A stretch of 64,000 nucleotides of DNA from Benincasa hispida (lineage: Eukaryota; Streptophyta; Magnoliopsida; Cucurbitales; Cucurbitaceae): contig NC_052359.1 in NCBI RefSeq assembly GCF_009727055.1, positions 58,033,539-58,097,538 of the forward strand. Reading direction: 5' to 3'. Made by a program: the position numbers and the translations under genes. Under the pieces are notes generated by a model that saw only the letters and a program-made list of their open reading frames with translations, did not search any database and was not told where the DNA came from. Positions 11,569 through 23,068 of this stretch are shown piece by piece. Each line of letters opens with the position of its first letter. The stretch's first letter is position 1.

Positions 11569-13462
11569 TGAAGGAGTATATCAGCATGCAACAGAAGCAA
11601 CAAGGATCAATAAGCATTCTAATTCATAAATTTTGGCTGTAAATAAAGCATGCTTATATAATAATAAGAGGGTTTCAAGACATACCTTTGTAGAACCTCT
11701 TTAATCTCGAATTCAGCTGCAAATCTTTTCCAATTCTTCTTATGAACCACCTCAAGATCTTCTCTACTATTCTCTTGGAGCTTTAGACTGAGTTATGAGA
11801 CTCAAAGCAAGCTTGAATAAAGGAAATTTGGAGAGAACTCACTGCTACACCCACTTGAAGAACACCTTCTTCAACTCGAATTTTTTAGCAAAACTCAATT
11901 GATGAATGCCTCATTTCCACTTCAAACGTCTCTATTTATTGTAGGACATTCATGCCAAGAAGAATGTTGCATGAGATGCAGCTCATGCTTGATGAATTGA
12001 AGCAAGAGCAAATTCGATTGGTGTGAGCAATTTGAAAGTGAGTGGAGAAGTCTAACATTTTAAATTTGTGTTTTTCCATCTTTTTCTAATTTCCAAATTG
12101 ATTTCCAAAATCGATTTTGATTTCAAAATTGAAAAATTTATTAATTTTACAAACTTAATTTTCTAATAAAATTCATAATAAATAAATAATTAAGCAATTT
12201 AATCAATTCTAATTAATTTAATATCAAATATTAAATTAATTCTACACAAGTTCCACCTTCATGAATTTAATATTTAAATCATATTTAAATATTAATTGAA
12301 ATTTTCAATTTCGTTTAATTCTAAAATTAATTAAGTAATTATATCTTATATAATTACTAATTCCCTTAATTCTAATTTGAACGTTTCAAATTAAATTATT
12401 ACGCTACTCTAAAGCTAATTCATTTACAAGTTAGTAGGGACCTTGCGGACCTACAGATTATGGGCTCCAACGATCTGAGATTAATTGGCTAAACTCTTTA
12501 CACCAAATTAACCCACATTCGTTAACTAATGGGTCACTTTACTAAAGCCCATAGTTGCACTCCCCTCACTGTAGATATATTATATCCACTCTATATAACC
12601 ATGATTAGTAAATTAACCCTTCACAGGTTTTTCGAAATAACGGTTGGGTCAAATGTCTGTTTTACCCTCGAGATTACCTCTTGTTCCTTAAGTCCCACTA
12701 ATTCTCTAATGAACAAATGATTTGTGATCCAATTAACAAACTGAGTTCCTCTTGGGCCAATGAGAGGGTAGGGTCCTTTGTTTAAGACCCAGAGTCAGAA
12801 TTTAAGGGAACAATCTCTCTACTATCCCTGAAAGCAGGTAGGAATGAATTCCATCTTACACCCTATGTCCCCAACTATCTACCTAGTCTTACCCCTGAAA
12901 TGGAGGTTTATTGAGTCGGCGCTGTTGAGTCAACTCTCACCTATGCAAATCTAAGGATAATCTTGAATAAACAGGAGTTCATAGTTAGCTTAGGATTAAG
13001 GTCAAGTTACTTAAGTCATCGCTTTGAAATAGTCAGTCTTAAACAGTTTACAATGTTATAAAGTAAGAGTGACTAATTTCGTAGTCCGATCTTGTATATA
13101 CCATTTGCACAGGACGCCCCCACTCCTCATGTCACAACATGTATGAATTAGGATCACATCGTCTGTAGCACTTTACAACTCTTTGTAACAACTACAGAGT
13201 AGGCCGCATCCAATAGTGTTACCAAAATAAGACACTCAACCTCATTCATATACTATAGATCATTTTGATTATTTACTCGAACCTAATCCACTTTTATGCC
13301 TCCACATAAAGTTCAAGTACTCATGTAATAGTCATGGGTCTTTTAGTTTATTAGATTTCTAAAAAAAAATAAACAATACATATATTCAATAACAACTTAT
13401 TAAATTTTCAGAATAAGTTTTATTGTTTACAAACTACGAGTTTTAGGACATAAAACCCAACA
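11569..13462 (-). repeat. Copia LTR B (subfamily 2), 3' LTR of gag-only element 1
   Basis: TG...CA ends: plus-strand TGAAGGAG at 11569 and CCCAACA at 13462. On its right it is followed by the reversed polypurine tract, so it is the 3' LTR of a minus-strand element. It aligns along its length with LTR C (17733-19590). It starts inside gypsy integrase, so it inserted there. Confidence 0.87.
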
Positions 13463-13475
13463 AACTCCCACTTGG
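13463..13475 (-). other. Polypurine tract of gag-only element 1
   Basis: The minus strand reads CCAAGTGGGAGTT directly before the LTR start. It matches the tract at 19591-19603 and that of the copia element at 4180. Confidence 0.75.
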
Positions 13476-14379
13476 ACTAAAACTCAAGTGGTAACTTATA
13501 TATTCGAATATATAAAACTGAGTTTCTGAGTTTTATAGAGAAATATGATAAACTAGGACATCCCATACCCATGGTTTACCATTCGGTATCCTATACCTGA
13601 TTTTTATCTCACTTGCTCTAGGTTATTGACCTGGTATTCCTAGTCTTACTAGGTGATTCTCTAACACTTTAGCCGAGAGAATCAGTGTAAACATGTTAAT
13701 GTACAATAGACTTCTTATTAAACTATATGGAGAATGCATCTTATTCTCTATAATGACCTGGAAGTCATACTTTCCTCCCACTACATCGAAGTACTCTCAA
13801 CTCTTTGAGTAAGATGCATCAGACCTGTTTAAACAACTCTTATTAACAGTGTTAATCCAACAATTCTTTATTGATTTATGCAAGTTTTATGGAAACAAAT
13901 AATACAAGGTGATCTTGAGCAATGTTCCAATTATTGGAATGATGATGAGAAAACAATCTAAAGCAATTAGAAAGTTTTTCACTGGATTTCATGTTTTATC
14001 AAATAGACCTAGAAATCTTAAACTTTCTATATTTTGATCTAATTGAAGTATTTCAGTTTTTATTTTACCTAACAAGTTTTTTACACTCTTAACTTTTCAA
14101 GTGTTCTAAACTTATCACTTAGGTTAAATAACTACTTGCCTTAATTGATTTCTAGCCATTTTAAATATTTGAATATTTGCAAATAACTTTCAATTAGGCT
14201 GGTTCTTAACAGAAGTTTCTATGAGATAGAACAAACATAATTTTCAAAAAATTAACATTTCACTTACAAAAAAATATATACAATTTGTTCTTTACAAGAT
14301 AACAAAGCAAATAAGATTATCTTCAAATAGTAACATCTCCCATTGGTACTAAGCAAGCGGTCCTCATGAACTAGTTTGC
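13476..14379 (-). other. 3' untranslated region of gag-only element 1
   Basis: About 0.9 kb between the end of gag and the polypurine tract, with no coding frame. In an autonomous copia element this space would hold protease to RNase H. It aligns with 19604-20560 in element 2, so the lack of pol predates both copies. Confidence 0.65.
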
Positions 14380-15176
14380 CTATTTTTCTTTCTCTACTCT
14401 CTTCTCAGCATGGTACTGAGGGCAGTTCCTCTTCCAGTGCCCTTCCTCATTGCAGTGAAAACACTTTTCTTTGTCTACACCGTTAGTCTTGCCTTTTTTT
14501 CCCCAGTGGTTTTCTTCTTCCTTTTCCATTTGCTCTTGTTAAGAAGAATACTCTTACTCTATGAAGAGGAAGCAACGTCAGGCTTTTTGGAGGACGTTCC
14601 TCTCTTCTCAGTGGTAGTAACATGTACATCTGATTCCAAACCTTTACCTCTCACTATTATCTGATAAGCCTATAGCTTATTCAAAAGAGTAGTCAAACTG
14701 TATTTAATTTTATTCATTAACGAATTCGTGTAGAACTGTAGAAAACTCTTTGGAAGAGATTCTAGAATAAAACCGACATGACTTCTCTCGTCAACGACAA
14801 CCCCATTTACTTCCGCTACATTGAAGTGGACCATCATGTCTAGGATATGTTCACGAACAGAGGCCCCCTCTTTCATGCGGCAGTTGTAAACGTTCTTAAT
14901 AGCATCATGCCTTAGGGAGAAGGAGGGTTGCCCAAACATCCCTTGTAGAGATTCCATAATCTCTTTGGAAGTACCTATATCCTCATGTTTCTTTGCCAAG
15001 ACATCATACGCATCCAAAAAATTTTACGTTAAAGCTAGAAATGGGAGGCAATCATCTGTTAAGACAAACCGTAAATCGTCTATCACGAGTATAGTATTCA
15101 AATTTGATTTCCAGGTTGCATAATTATTCCCTATCAGTTTGTCAGATGCCAACAATTGTACTAGAACACTCGTCAT
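14380..15176 (-). pseudogene. Gag of gag-only element 1, with intact CCHC knuckle
   Basis: The start is ATG at 15176-15174 (MTSVLVQLLASDKL, then NNYATWKSNLNTIL). A stop and a deletion of roughly 25 codons lie near 15020 relative to element 2. The core at 15017-14670 contains GMFGQPSFSLRHDAIK, VREHILDMMVHFNVAEVNG and a leucine-rich end. The knuckle at about 14407-14462 reads C-F-H-C-N-E-E-G-H-W-K-R-N-C, a complete CX2CX4HX4C site. The frame ends soon after, near 14380, without entering a protease. Gag core and knuckle are well kept compared with the older copia relics. Confidence 0.83.
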
Positions 15177-15659
15177 TTTGAAAGATATAAAAAAAAATTA
15201 TAAGTGAATTGCTTTCCCAATCAAGTTTTAGCAAAGTGATAATATACCCAAGATTATTTTTGCAATTATACTACAACAAGATATTCTTGACTAAACACTA
15301 TCTCCAGAATAACTCATAGAATAATAGTCATTTAGCTATCATTTTTTATCAGAAATTACTAACTCTTTAGTAATTCTGTTAGTGTAACCCTCTATTTTTA
15401 GACCTTAAAAGTCGGATTCCAACGATGCTCCCGAAGTTGGAAAGTCAAAGTTGAAACCGACTTTAGAAATCCTATCCATTTCTAGAGTTTGAGTTGTTCC
15501 GAATCCTATGTTAAAATCCTCCATGGGGATAGTCGTCATTAAATGACTAGCGAGATCGACTTAAAGAAGACAAGCAGGCGTAACATAGGAATCTCACGGT
15601 TCAAACCAACAGAAGAGACTGTAGAATATGTTGACACATATCCTTCACCCACTTACTAT

Positions 15660-16075
15660 GAACTACTTCCCCCATTCACTTTGATCTCGATCTATGATGA
15701 ACACTTTTCGTATGGAGGTCACCCATGGTGACACAAACTGCAAATTTTGAATTGAAATCAATGTATCATATATCTGATTTTCCATTGAACAGCTTCCCCT
15801 CATTCACCATGATCAATTAACGCAAACACTTTCTGTATGGAGGTCACTCCCAGGGTGACACGAAGTGCCACATTAACCTTTCGGTGTGAACATCTTGAGA
15901 ACGTGAAAATTTTGAAATCGAAACATCACAATTGATTTTAAAGTGAACAACATCCCCCATCCACCAAAATCTCAATTCATGTAGACACTTTCTGAATGGA
16001 GCAGTCGAGGTATAATTGACATGAAGTGCCACATGAATTTCGATCGTGAACCCTTAGGGACGTGAGAGCTAAAAA
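15660..16075 (-). repeat. Tandem repeat, 3 units of about 158 bp, element 1 leader
   Basis: Units begin near 15660 (shortened), 15788 and 15946. Each has a CTTCCCC-CATTCAC box, an ACACTTTCTGAATGGAG box and an AAGTGCCACAT/GTGAACTCTTAGGGACG box. A hairpin of the type GTCACTCCCAGGGTGAC lies at 15716-15732 and 15843-15859 and is degraded in the third unit. Confidence 0.75.
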
Positions 16076-16215
16076 TAATCATATCATATATGTTTATTAA
16101 TCTCCCACTAAAGCATTCTAACATATCATATATGTTATTTGATTTTCACTGAAGTGTTCTAATAGCATATTATATATGTTATTAAATTCCCACTGAAGTG
16201 TTCTAACGACTAAAT
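16076..16215 (-). repeat. Palindromic block repeat, element 1 leader
   Basis: Two to three copies, about 55 bp apart, of a block with the near-perfect palindrome ACATATCATATATGT followed by TCCCACTGAAGTGTTCTAA. Element 2 has the matching block at 22340-22455. Confidence 0.7.
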
Positions 16216-17070
16216 GGGGTATACATTTCTTAAGTTTGTTTCAGTTAACTTAAATAACCTAAGTCTTGGTGTTTATCCAAGTATAACATCTATAATTGGA
16301 TTTAACTTATGATGTCTAGGTGATAAACTAGTTTTAAAACCTCAAATCGCTCATGTATTGCTCATAAAACTGGTTAACAACGCTCAATAATTCGGCTATA
16401 ATCCCTAGGCAGGAGGTGTTCTGTAGACCGTCAACTTAAATACCTCCAACCTTCGACTGGATTATATACCAGTTGAGTTTGTAACCCGAGTTTTATAAGT
16501 TTAACTACCTATTTTAACTATTAAAACGAGTGGTTACCCTACGTGAGCATGCAGCTGTTCTTTGTTTTGGATTTTAAATGTTTAACCCAATTTTATAACA
16601 ACTTACAAACTTTTAGACATGCTAAATATCTACAACATACATCAAAGGCATTCAATATTTATCATAACATTTATATTAAATAAAAGAAACCTTAAACATG
16701 CATACTATATATTATAACGTTTTATAACATACTTTCAATGCATGTAACATGCTTCCTATGGTGGGATTTTAAATCTACATGGCATACTGTATGCACATAC
16801 AAGATTTATTTAATTATAACATACATCACATGTATAAATAATTAAACACATACTGATATGGTTTTGGTTTTGGCATAAATAAGCAAACAAAGGCCTAATT
16901 ATTACAAAAACAACAAGAAACAACTCTAAATCGCTTCCAGATCGCTCGAACCGCTCCAAACCGAATCCAAACAGCTTGAACCGGGCCAGCCAAAAACCAT
17001 TTGACGTCGAACTGGACAGGACTTGAACAAAATCGATCAAATCAACTACTCTCACTAGCTCTCATTAGTT

Positions 17071-17450
17071 TTGGTGTCGCTAGGTTCAATCTCGCTACTC
17101 TCGTTAAAGCAAGTGTCACTCAGTTCAACTCTCACTACTCTAGTCACGAACAGTTCATCTCTTGCTAGCTCCATTGAAATCTCCCTCCAACTCAATCTGT
17201 TGCTGAAAATCGATTCAAGAATCTCGCTCAAACTTGATCTCTCACTTCACGCTCGAAATCTCGCTCGAATTCCATTCAAAATCTCGCTCGAAATTTCATT
17301 AGAATCTCGCTCAAACTCGATTCAAAATCTCGTTTGAACTTGAAATTTCGCTCAAAAATTCCATCAGAATCTCACTTGAGCTACCATCAACATCTCGCAC
17401 GAAACGAAATCTCGCTTGAAAAAATCTCACTCTTGCTCGAATTATGGGCA
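17071..17450 (-). repeat. Short-motif array, ATCTCGCTCGAAA type, element 1 leader
   Basis: At least six exact ATCTCGCT cores with many degenerate neighbours (CTCGAAATC, CTCAAACTCGATT). The right flank (GGGCAGA...TTCTTTCTTCAATTA) and the left flank (GGTTTTGG...TTGGCAT) match element 2, but the array itself does not. Confidence 0.72.
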
Positions 17451-17718
17451 GAAGCTCACGATTTGGAAACTGCAGCTCGGCCTTCTCCACCTCTTTCTTC
17501 AATTATAACTCATTTCAACTCTAATGACTCCAAATAAATTACAGACTCTTGAGCACACACATAAGCTCATTAAACATGAGCCAATTACAAATTTAATCAA
17601 GGAATCAAAGAGAAATTAAATGCCAAATCTCAGAAAATCATATCAGTGCACCATTTTCATATATCTCAGAAAAACACCCACCACACCAAAATTAAACCAA
17701 ATTGAATGCTTAAATAAT

Positions 17719-17730
17719 GCTCTGATACCA
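17719..17730 (-). other. Primer-binding site, initiator tRNA-Met type, element 1
   Basis: The minus strand reads TGGTATCAGAGC, the standard plant LTR-retrotransposon site complementary to the 3' end of initiator tRNA-Met. It lies 2 bp from the inner end of LTR C and fixes that LTR as the 5' LTR of element 1. Confidence 0.9.
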
Positions 17731-17732
17731 AT

Positions 17733-19590
17733 TAAAGGACTATATCAACATACAACGAAGCAACAAAGACCAATAAGCATCCTAATTCATTAATTTTTGT
17801 TGTAAATAAAGCATGCTCATACAATAATAAGAGGGTTTCAAGACATACCTTTATAGAACCTCTTTAATCTCGACTTCCGTTGCAAATCTTATCTAATTCT
17901 TCTTGTGAACCACCTCAAGATCTTCTCTACTATTCTCTTGGAGCTTTAGACTGAGTTGTGGGACTCAAAACAAGCTTGTACTTGAAGAACACCTTCTTCA
18001 ACTCGAATTTTTCAGCAAAAACTCAATTGATGCATGCCTCATTTCTACTTCAAACTTCTCTATTTATTGTAGGACATTCATGCAAAGAAGAATGTTGCAT
18101 GAGATGCAGCTCATGCTTGGTGAATTGAAGCAAGAGCAACTGGGATTGGTGTGAGCAACTTGAAGGTGAGTGGAGAAATCCAACTTTTGAAATTTGTGTT
18201 TTTCCATCTTTTTCTAATTTCCAAATTGATTTCCAAAATCAATTTTGATTTCAAAATTAAAAACTTTATCAATTTTACAAAAGTAATTTTCTAATAAAAT
18301 CAATAATAAATAATTAATTAAGTAATTTAATTAATTCTAATTAATTTAATATCAAATATTAAATTAATTCTACACAAATTCCACCTACATGAATTTAATA
18401 TTCAAATCATATTTAAATATAAGTTAAATTTCCCAATTCCATTTAATTCTAAAATTAAATGCGTAATTATATCTTATATCTTTACTAATTCCCTTAATTC
18501 TAATTTGAACATTTCAAATTAACTTATCACGCTACTCTAAAGCTAATCCATTTACGAGCTAGTAAGGGGACCTTGCGGACCTACAAATCATAGGCTCCAA
18601 TGATCCGAGATAAATTGGCTAAACTCTTTACACCAAATTAACCCTCATTTGTTAACTAATTGGTCACTTCACTAAAGCCCATATTTGCACTCCCCTCACT
18701 ATAAACATATTATGTACACTCAATATAACCATGATTAGTAAGTTAACCCTTCACAGGTTGTTCGTAATAACGGTTGGGTCAAATGTCTGTTTTACCCCCG
18801 AGATTACCTCTTGTTTCTTAAGTCCCACTGATCCTCTAATGAACAATTGATTTGTGATCCAATCAACAAATTGAGTCTCTCTTGGGCCAATGAGAGGGTG
18901 GGACCCCTTGTTCAAAACCCAGAGTCAGCACTTAAGAAAATAACCTCTCTATTATCCCTGAAAGCGGGTAGGAGTGAATTCCATCTTGCACCTTATGTCC
19001 CCAGCTATCTGCCTGGTTTTACCCCTGAAATAGAGGTTTCTTGAGTCGGCGTTGTTGAGTCAACCCTCACCTATACAAATCTAAGGATAATCCCGAATAA
19101 ACAGGAGTTCATTGTTAACTCAGGATTAAGGTCAAGTTACCTAGGTCATCGCTTTGAAATAGTCAGTCTTAAACAGTAAACAGTGTTATAAATTAAGAAT
19201 GACTGATTTCGTGGTCCGATTTTGTACAAACTCATTTGCACAGGACTCCCCCACTCCTCATGTCATAACATGTATGAATTAAAATCACATCGTCTATAGT
19301 AGTTTACAACTCTTTGTAACAACTACAAGGTGAATCACATCCAATAGTGTTACCAGAATAAGGCACCCAACTTCATTCATATACTATAGATCATTTTGAC
19401 TATTTACTCGAACCTGATCCACTTTTATGTCTCTACATAAAGTTCAAGTACTCTTGTAATAGTCATGGGTCTTTTAGTTTATTGGATTTATTTCTAAAAC
19501 GAAATAAGCAATACATATATTCAATAACAACTTATTGAATATTCAGTTTAATGTTTACAAACCACGAGTTTTAGGATATAAAACCCAACA
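17733..19590 (-). repeat. Copia LTR C (subfamily 2), shared between elements 1 and 2
   Basis: 1858 bp. Its left side touches the primer-binding site of element 1; its right side touches the polypurine tract of element 2. So it serves as 5' LTR of one and 3' LTR of the other. The terminal TG has become TA at 17733; the CCCAACA end at 19590 is intact. Confidence 0.87.
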
Positions 19591-19603
19591 AACTCCCACT
19601 TGG
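19591..19603 (-). other. Polypurine tract of gag-only element 2
   Basis: The minus strand reads CCAAGTGGGAGTT, identical to the tract of element 1, directly at the LTR C boundary. Confidence 0.75.
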
Positions 19604-20559
19604 ACTAAAACTCCAGCGGTAACACATATATGAATATATAATATTGAGGTTTTGAGTTTTACGGAGAAATACAATGAACTATGGCATTACATACCCATGG
19701 TTTTCCTTTAGGTATCATATACCCATGGGTTTTTCCCCCACTTTCCCTAGGTTATATACCTTGTAGTCCTAGTCTTACAAGGAGATTCTCAAAGACTTTA
19801 GTCGAGAGAATTGTTGTAAACACATTAGTATACAATGGACTTCTTATTAAACTATATAGGGAATGCATCTTATTTTCAAAATTCTTGTTTCTCATGGCTA
19901 GGAATTCATACATTCCTCCTACTACATCGAGGTACTCTCAACTCTTTGAATAAAATGGATCTGATCTGCTCAAACATTTTTTTGTTTTATAGTATCAATT
20001 TTGATCAATAACTCTTTATTGACATATATTTGGTTTTATGGAACATTGTTCAAAGCAATTAAGGTAATTAGGTGTAGAATGTTTTCACTTGATTTCTTGT
20101 TCAATCAGAATAGCCCTTGAAATCTCAAACTTTTTATATTCTTTACTTTGATCCAATCGAAGTATTCTGGATTTGTTTTACCTAACAAGTTTTATACACT
20201 TTGAACCTTTCAAATGTTCTCAACTTATAATTTAGGTTAAATAACTATTTTCCTTTATTGTTTGCTAGCCGTCTTAAAATATCTAAATATTTGCAAATGG
20301 CTTTTAACTAGGTTGGTTCTAACAGAACTTTCTTTACTATAGAACAAAAAAAAAAAACTTTTGCTAATGAACATTTCATTTATAACAAAAAAAAATTTAT
20401 ACAATATGTTCTTTACAAAAAGATAAAATAACTTTCATAACAAAAAGTAAACAAGTTTATCTTCTGACAGCAACTGCAACATCTCCCACGAGTCATTTTG
20501 AGATATGCTCATATATTCACAATTTGGAGTACTATCTCATAGCAAGCAATCCTTAGGAA
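19604..20559 (-). other. 3' untranslated region of gag-only element 2
   Basis: Non-coding and AT-rich; aligns with 13476-14379 of element 1. No protease, integrase or reverse transcriptase motifs on either strand. Confidence 0.6.
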
Positions 20560-21421
20560 CTAGTTTCCCTGTTTTGCTTTCTCTGCTCTTTTCTCCGCAA
20601 GGTATTGTGGGAAGTTTCTCTTCTGATGCCCTTCTTCACTGCAGTGAGAACATTTTCCTTTATCTGCACCATTTGTCTTGCATTTTCAACCAGTAGGTTT
20701 CTTTTCTCCTTTCCCTTTTTTCTTCCTTATTGGAATACTTTTATTCTGTGAAGAAGAAGCATTATCAAGCTTCTTAAAGGACGATCCTCTTTTCTCAGCA
20801 GTTGTAACATTTACTTCTGGAGCCAATCCTTTAGCCCTCATCTTGGTCTGGTAAGCCTGTAGCTCATTGAGAAGCGTAGTCAAGTTATACTCTATTTATT
20901 CATGAGTGTGTTCATACAGAATTGCAAGAAAATCTTTAGAAGAGATTTAAAAATAAAACTTGACTCTTCTCATCAACGACAACACCGTTTACTTTTGCCA
21001 CGTTGAAATGGACCATCATGTCTTGGAGATGTTCTCTAATAGAGGCCCATTCCTTCGTATGACAGTTGTAAACATATTTGATAGCATCACGCCTCAGGGA
21101 GAAGGATGGTTGTCTAAACATCCCTAGCGGAGAATCTATAATTTTCTTGGCAGTACTCATGCTCTCATGTTTCTTGGCCAATAAATCAGATATGTTGGCA
21201 AGAATATAGGCACGACCTTTCTTGTTAGCACTGGTCTATTTGTCGTATGCATCCTGAAAATTTCGGTTTGCATTTGAGCTAGGAATGGGAGGACACTACT
21301 CTATTAAAATGAACCATATGTCATGTATCACCAATATAGTATTTAGGTTTGTTTTCCACAAAGCATAGTTATCCTCAGTAAGTTTATCAGAAGCCAACAG
21401 TTATACTAAAGAACTCGTCAT
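20560..21421 (-). pseudogene. Gag of gag-only element 2
   Basis: Start ATG at 21421-21419, followed by TEDNYALWKTNLNTIL-type sequence with stops near 21405, 21290 and 21235. The core (21181-20936) has LAKKHESM, GMFRQPSFSLRRDAIK and DMMVHFNVAKVNG; a Lys-rich tail follows at 20883-20686. The zinc knuckle at about 20625-20670 reads C-S-H-C-S-E-E-G-H-Q-K-R-N-F, so the last Cys ligand is Phe. The frame closes near 20560 after EKRAEKAKQGK. It is more damaged than the copy in element 1. Confidence 0.82.
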
Positions 21422-21899
21422 TATGAAAATATAAACAAAATTTATCAGTGAATTGCTTTTTAAATCCAATCAAGTTATAGCAAAGTAATAATGCACTCAA
21501 AATTTTCATTATTTTTGCAACGATACTACAGCTAAACAATCTTGACTAAATACTATCCTAGAATAACTCATATTCTCATAGTCATTTAGCTACCTTTTTT
21601 TGTCAGAACCTACAAACACTTTAGTAATTTTGTAAGTGTAACCCTCCATTTTCAGACCTTAGGGGTCGGCCCCAATGATGCTACCAAATTGGAAACGACC
21701 TAAGAAATCCTATCCATTTCTGGAGTTTGAATTGTTCCTAATCCTATGTTACAACCCTCCGAGGGGATAATCATCGTTGAAACGATTAGCGAGGCCGACT
21801 TAAAGACGACAAGTAGGCGTAACATAGGAATCTCACGATCCAAACAAATGGACGAGACTATAGGATATGTTGACCCATATCCTTCACCTACTTACTATG

Positions 21900-22340
21900 A
21901 ACTACTTCCCTCATTCACCTTGATATTGACCCATACAAACACTTTCCAAATGGAGGTCACTCCCAGGGTGACATGAAGCGTCATATGAATCTCACAGTGT
22001 GTACTTTTTAGGAACGTGAGAATTGAAAATCAAAATATCGTATATTTGATTTTACATTGAACAACTTCCCCTCATTCATCTTGATATTGACTTATGCAAA
22101 CACTTTTCGAATAGAGGTCATTCCCAGGGTGACAGAAGCGCCGCATGAATCTCATGGAGTGAGACTCTTAGGACATGAAAATGAAAATAAAAATAACACT
22201 TTTGATTTTGCTGTGAATATGTTTCCCTATTCACCATAATTTCGATTCATGTACTCACTTTTTGAATGGAGGTCACTCCAAGGTGACACGAAGCACAACA
22301 TGGATTGAGATTGTGAACTCTTAGGGACGCGAGAGCTAAA
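21900..22340 (-). repeat. Tandem repeat, 3 units of about 158 bp, element 2 leader
   Basis: Units begin near 21900, 22063 and 22217. The hairpin GTCACTCCCAGGGTGAC is intact at about 21957-21973, with single changes near 22118 and 22272. This corresponds unit by unit to 15660-16075. Confidence 0.75.
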
Positions 22341-22455
22341 AATGACATATTGTATATGTTATTAATCTCTCACTGAAGTATTCTAAATTCCCACTGAAGT
22401 GTTCTAATAACATATCATATATGTTATTAAACTCCCACTAAAGTGTCCTAACATT
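22340..22455 (-). repeat. Palindromic block repeat, element 2 leader
   Basis: ACATATCATATATGT-type palindromes plus CCCACTGAAGTGTTCTAA, two to three partial copies, aligned with 16076-16215. Confidence 0.68.
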
Positions 22456-23068
22456 TATTTGGGTATAATTTTACTCAGATTTGTTTTGGCTAATTAAACA
22501 ACCTAAGTCTAAGTTTTTATCCAAGTATAACGTTTATATTTGGATTTAACCTACGATGTCTAGGCGATAAACTAGTTTTAAAACTTTATACCACTCACGT
22601 ATTGCTCATAAAACTGGTTAACATCGCTCCATTATTCGGCCATAATCTCCAAGTAGGAGGTGTTTCGTAGACCGTCAACTTAAATACCCCCAGCCTTAGA
22701 CAGGATTATACACCGGTTGGGTTTGTAATCATATTTTACAAGATGTCGACCTCTTTTAACTATTAAAAAAGGTGATTAGCCTATGTGAGCATGAATCTTA
22801 TCTTTGTTATGGATTTTAAATATCTAACCCAATTTTATAACAACTTACAAAATTTTTAGACATGCTAACCATCCACAGCATGCATCAAAGCCATTCAACA
22901 TTTAACATAACATCTATATAAAAACATATGAAACCCTATACATGCATACTATATATTATAACATTTTATAACATACTTTCAATGTAAGTAACATGCTTCC
23001 TATCGTGGGATTTTAAATCTACATGACATACTTTATGCATATACAAGATTTATTTAATTATAACATAC

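Larger units (their letters stand above)
15177..17718 (-). other. Long repeat-rich leader of gag-only element 1
   Basis: Some 2.5 kb between primer-binding site and gag with no plausible coding frame. From the gag side it holds a conserved single-copy block (15380-15650), a threefold repeat of about 158 bp (15660-16075), a palindromic block repeat (16076-16215), an AT-rich stretch and a short-motif array (17071-17450). The same order occurs in element 2. Short frames such as 17071-17337 come from the repeats. Confidence 0.75.

Noticed and set aside
15660..16215. CRISPR-like array
   Set aside because: Repeats are long (about 158 bp and 55 bp), diverged, and lie in a plant retroelement leader; no cas genes and a eukaryotic context.
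17071..17337. Ser/Leu-rich frame of 88 codons
   Set aside because: Direct product of the ATCTCGCT repeat array in a retroelement leader.
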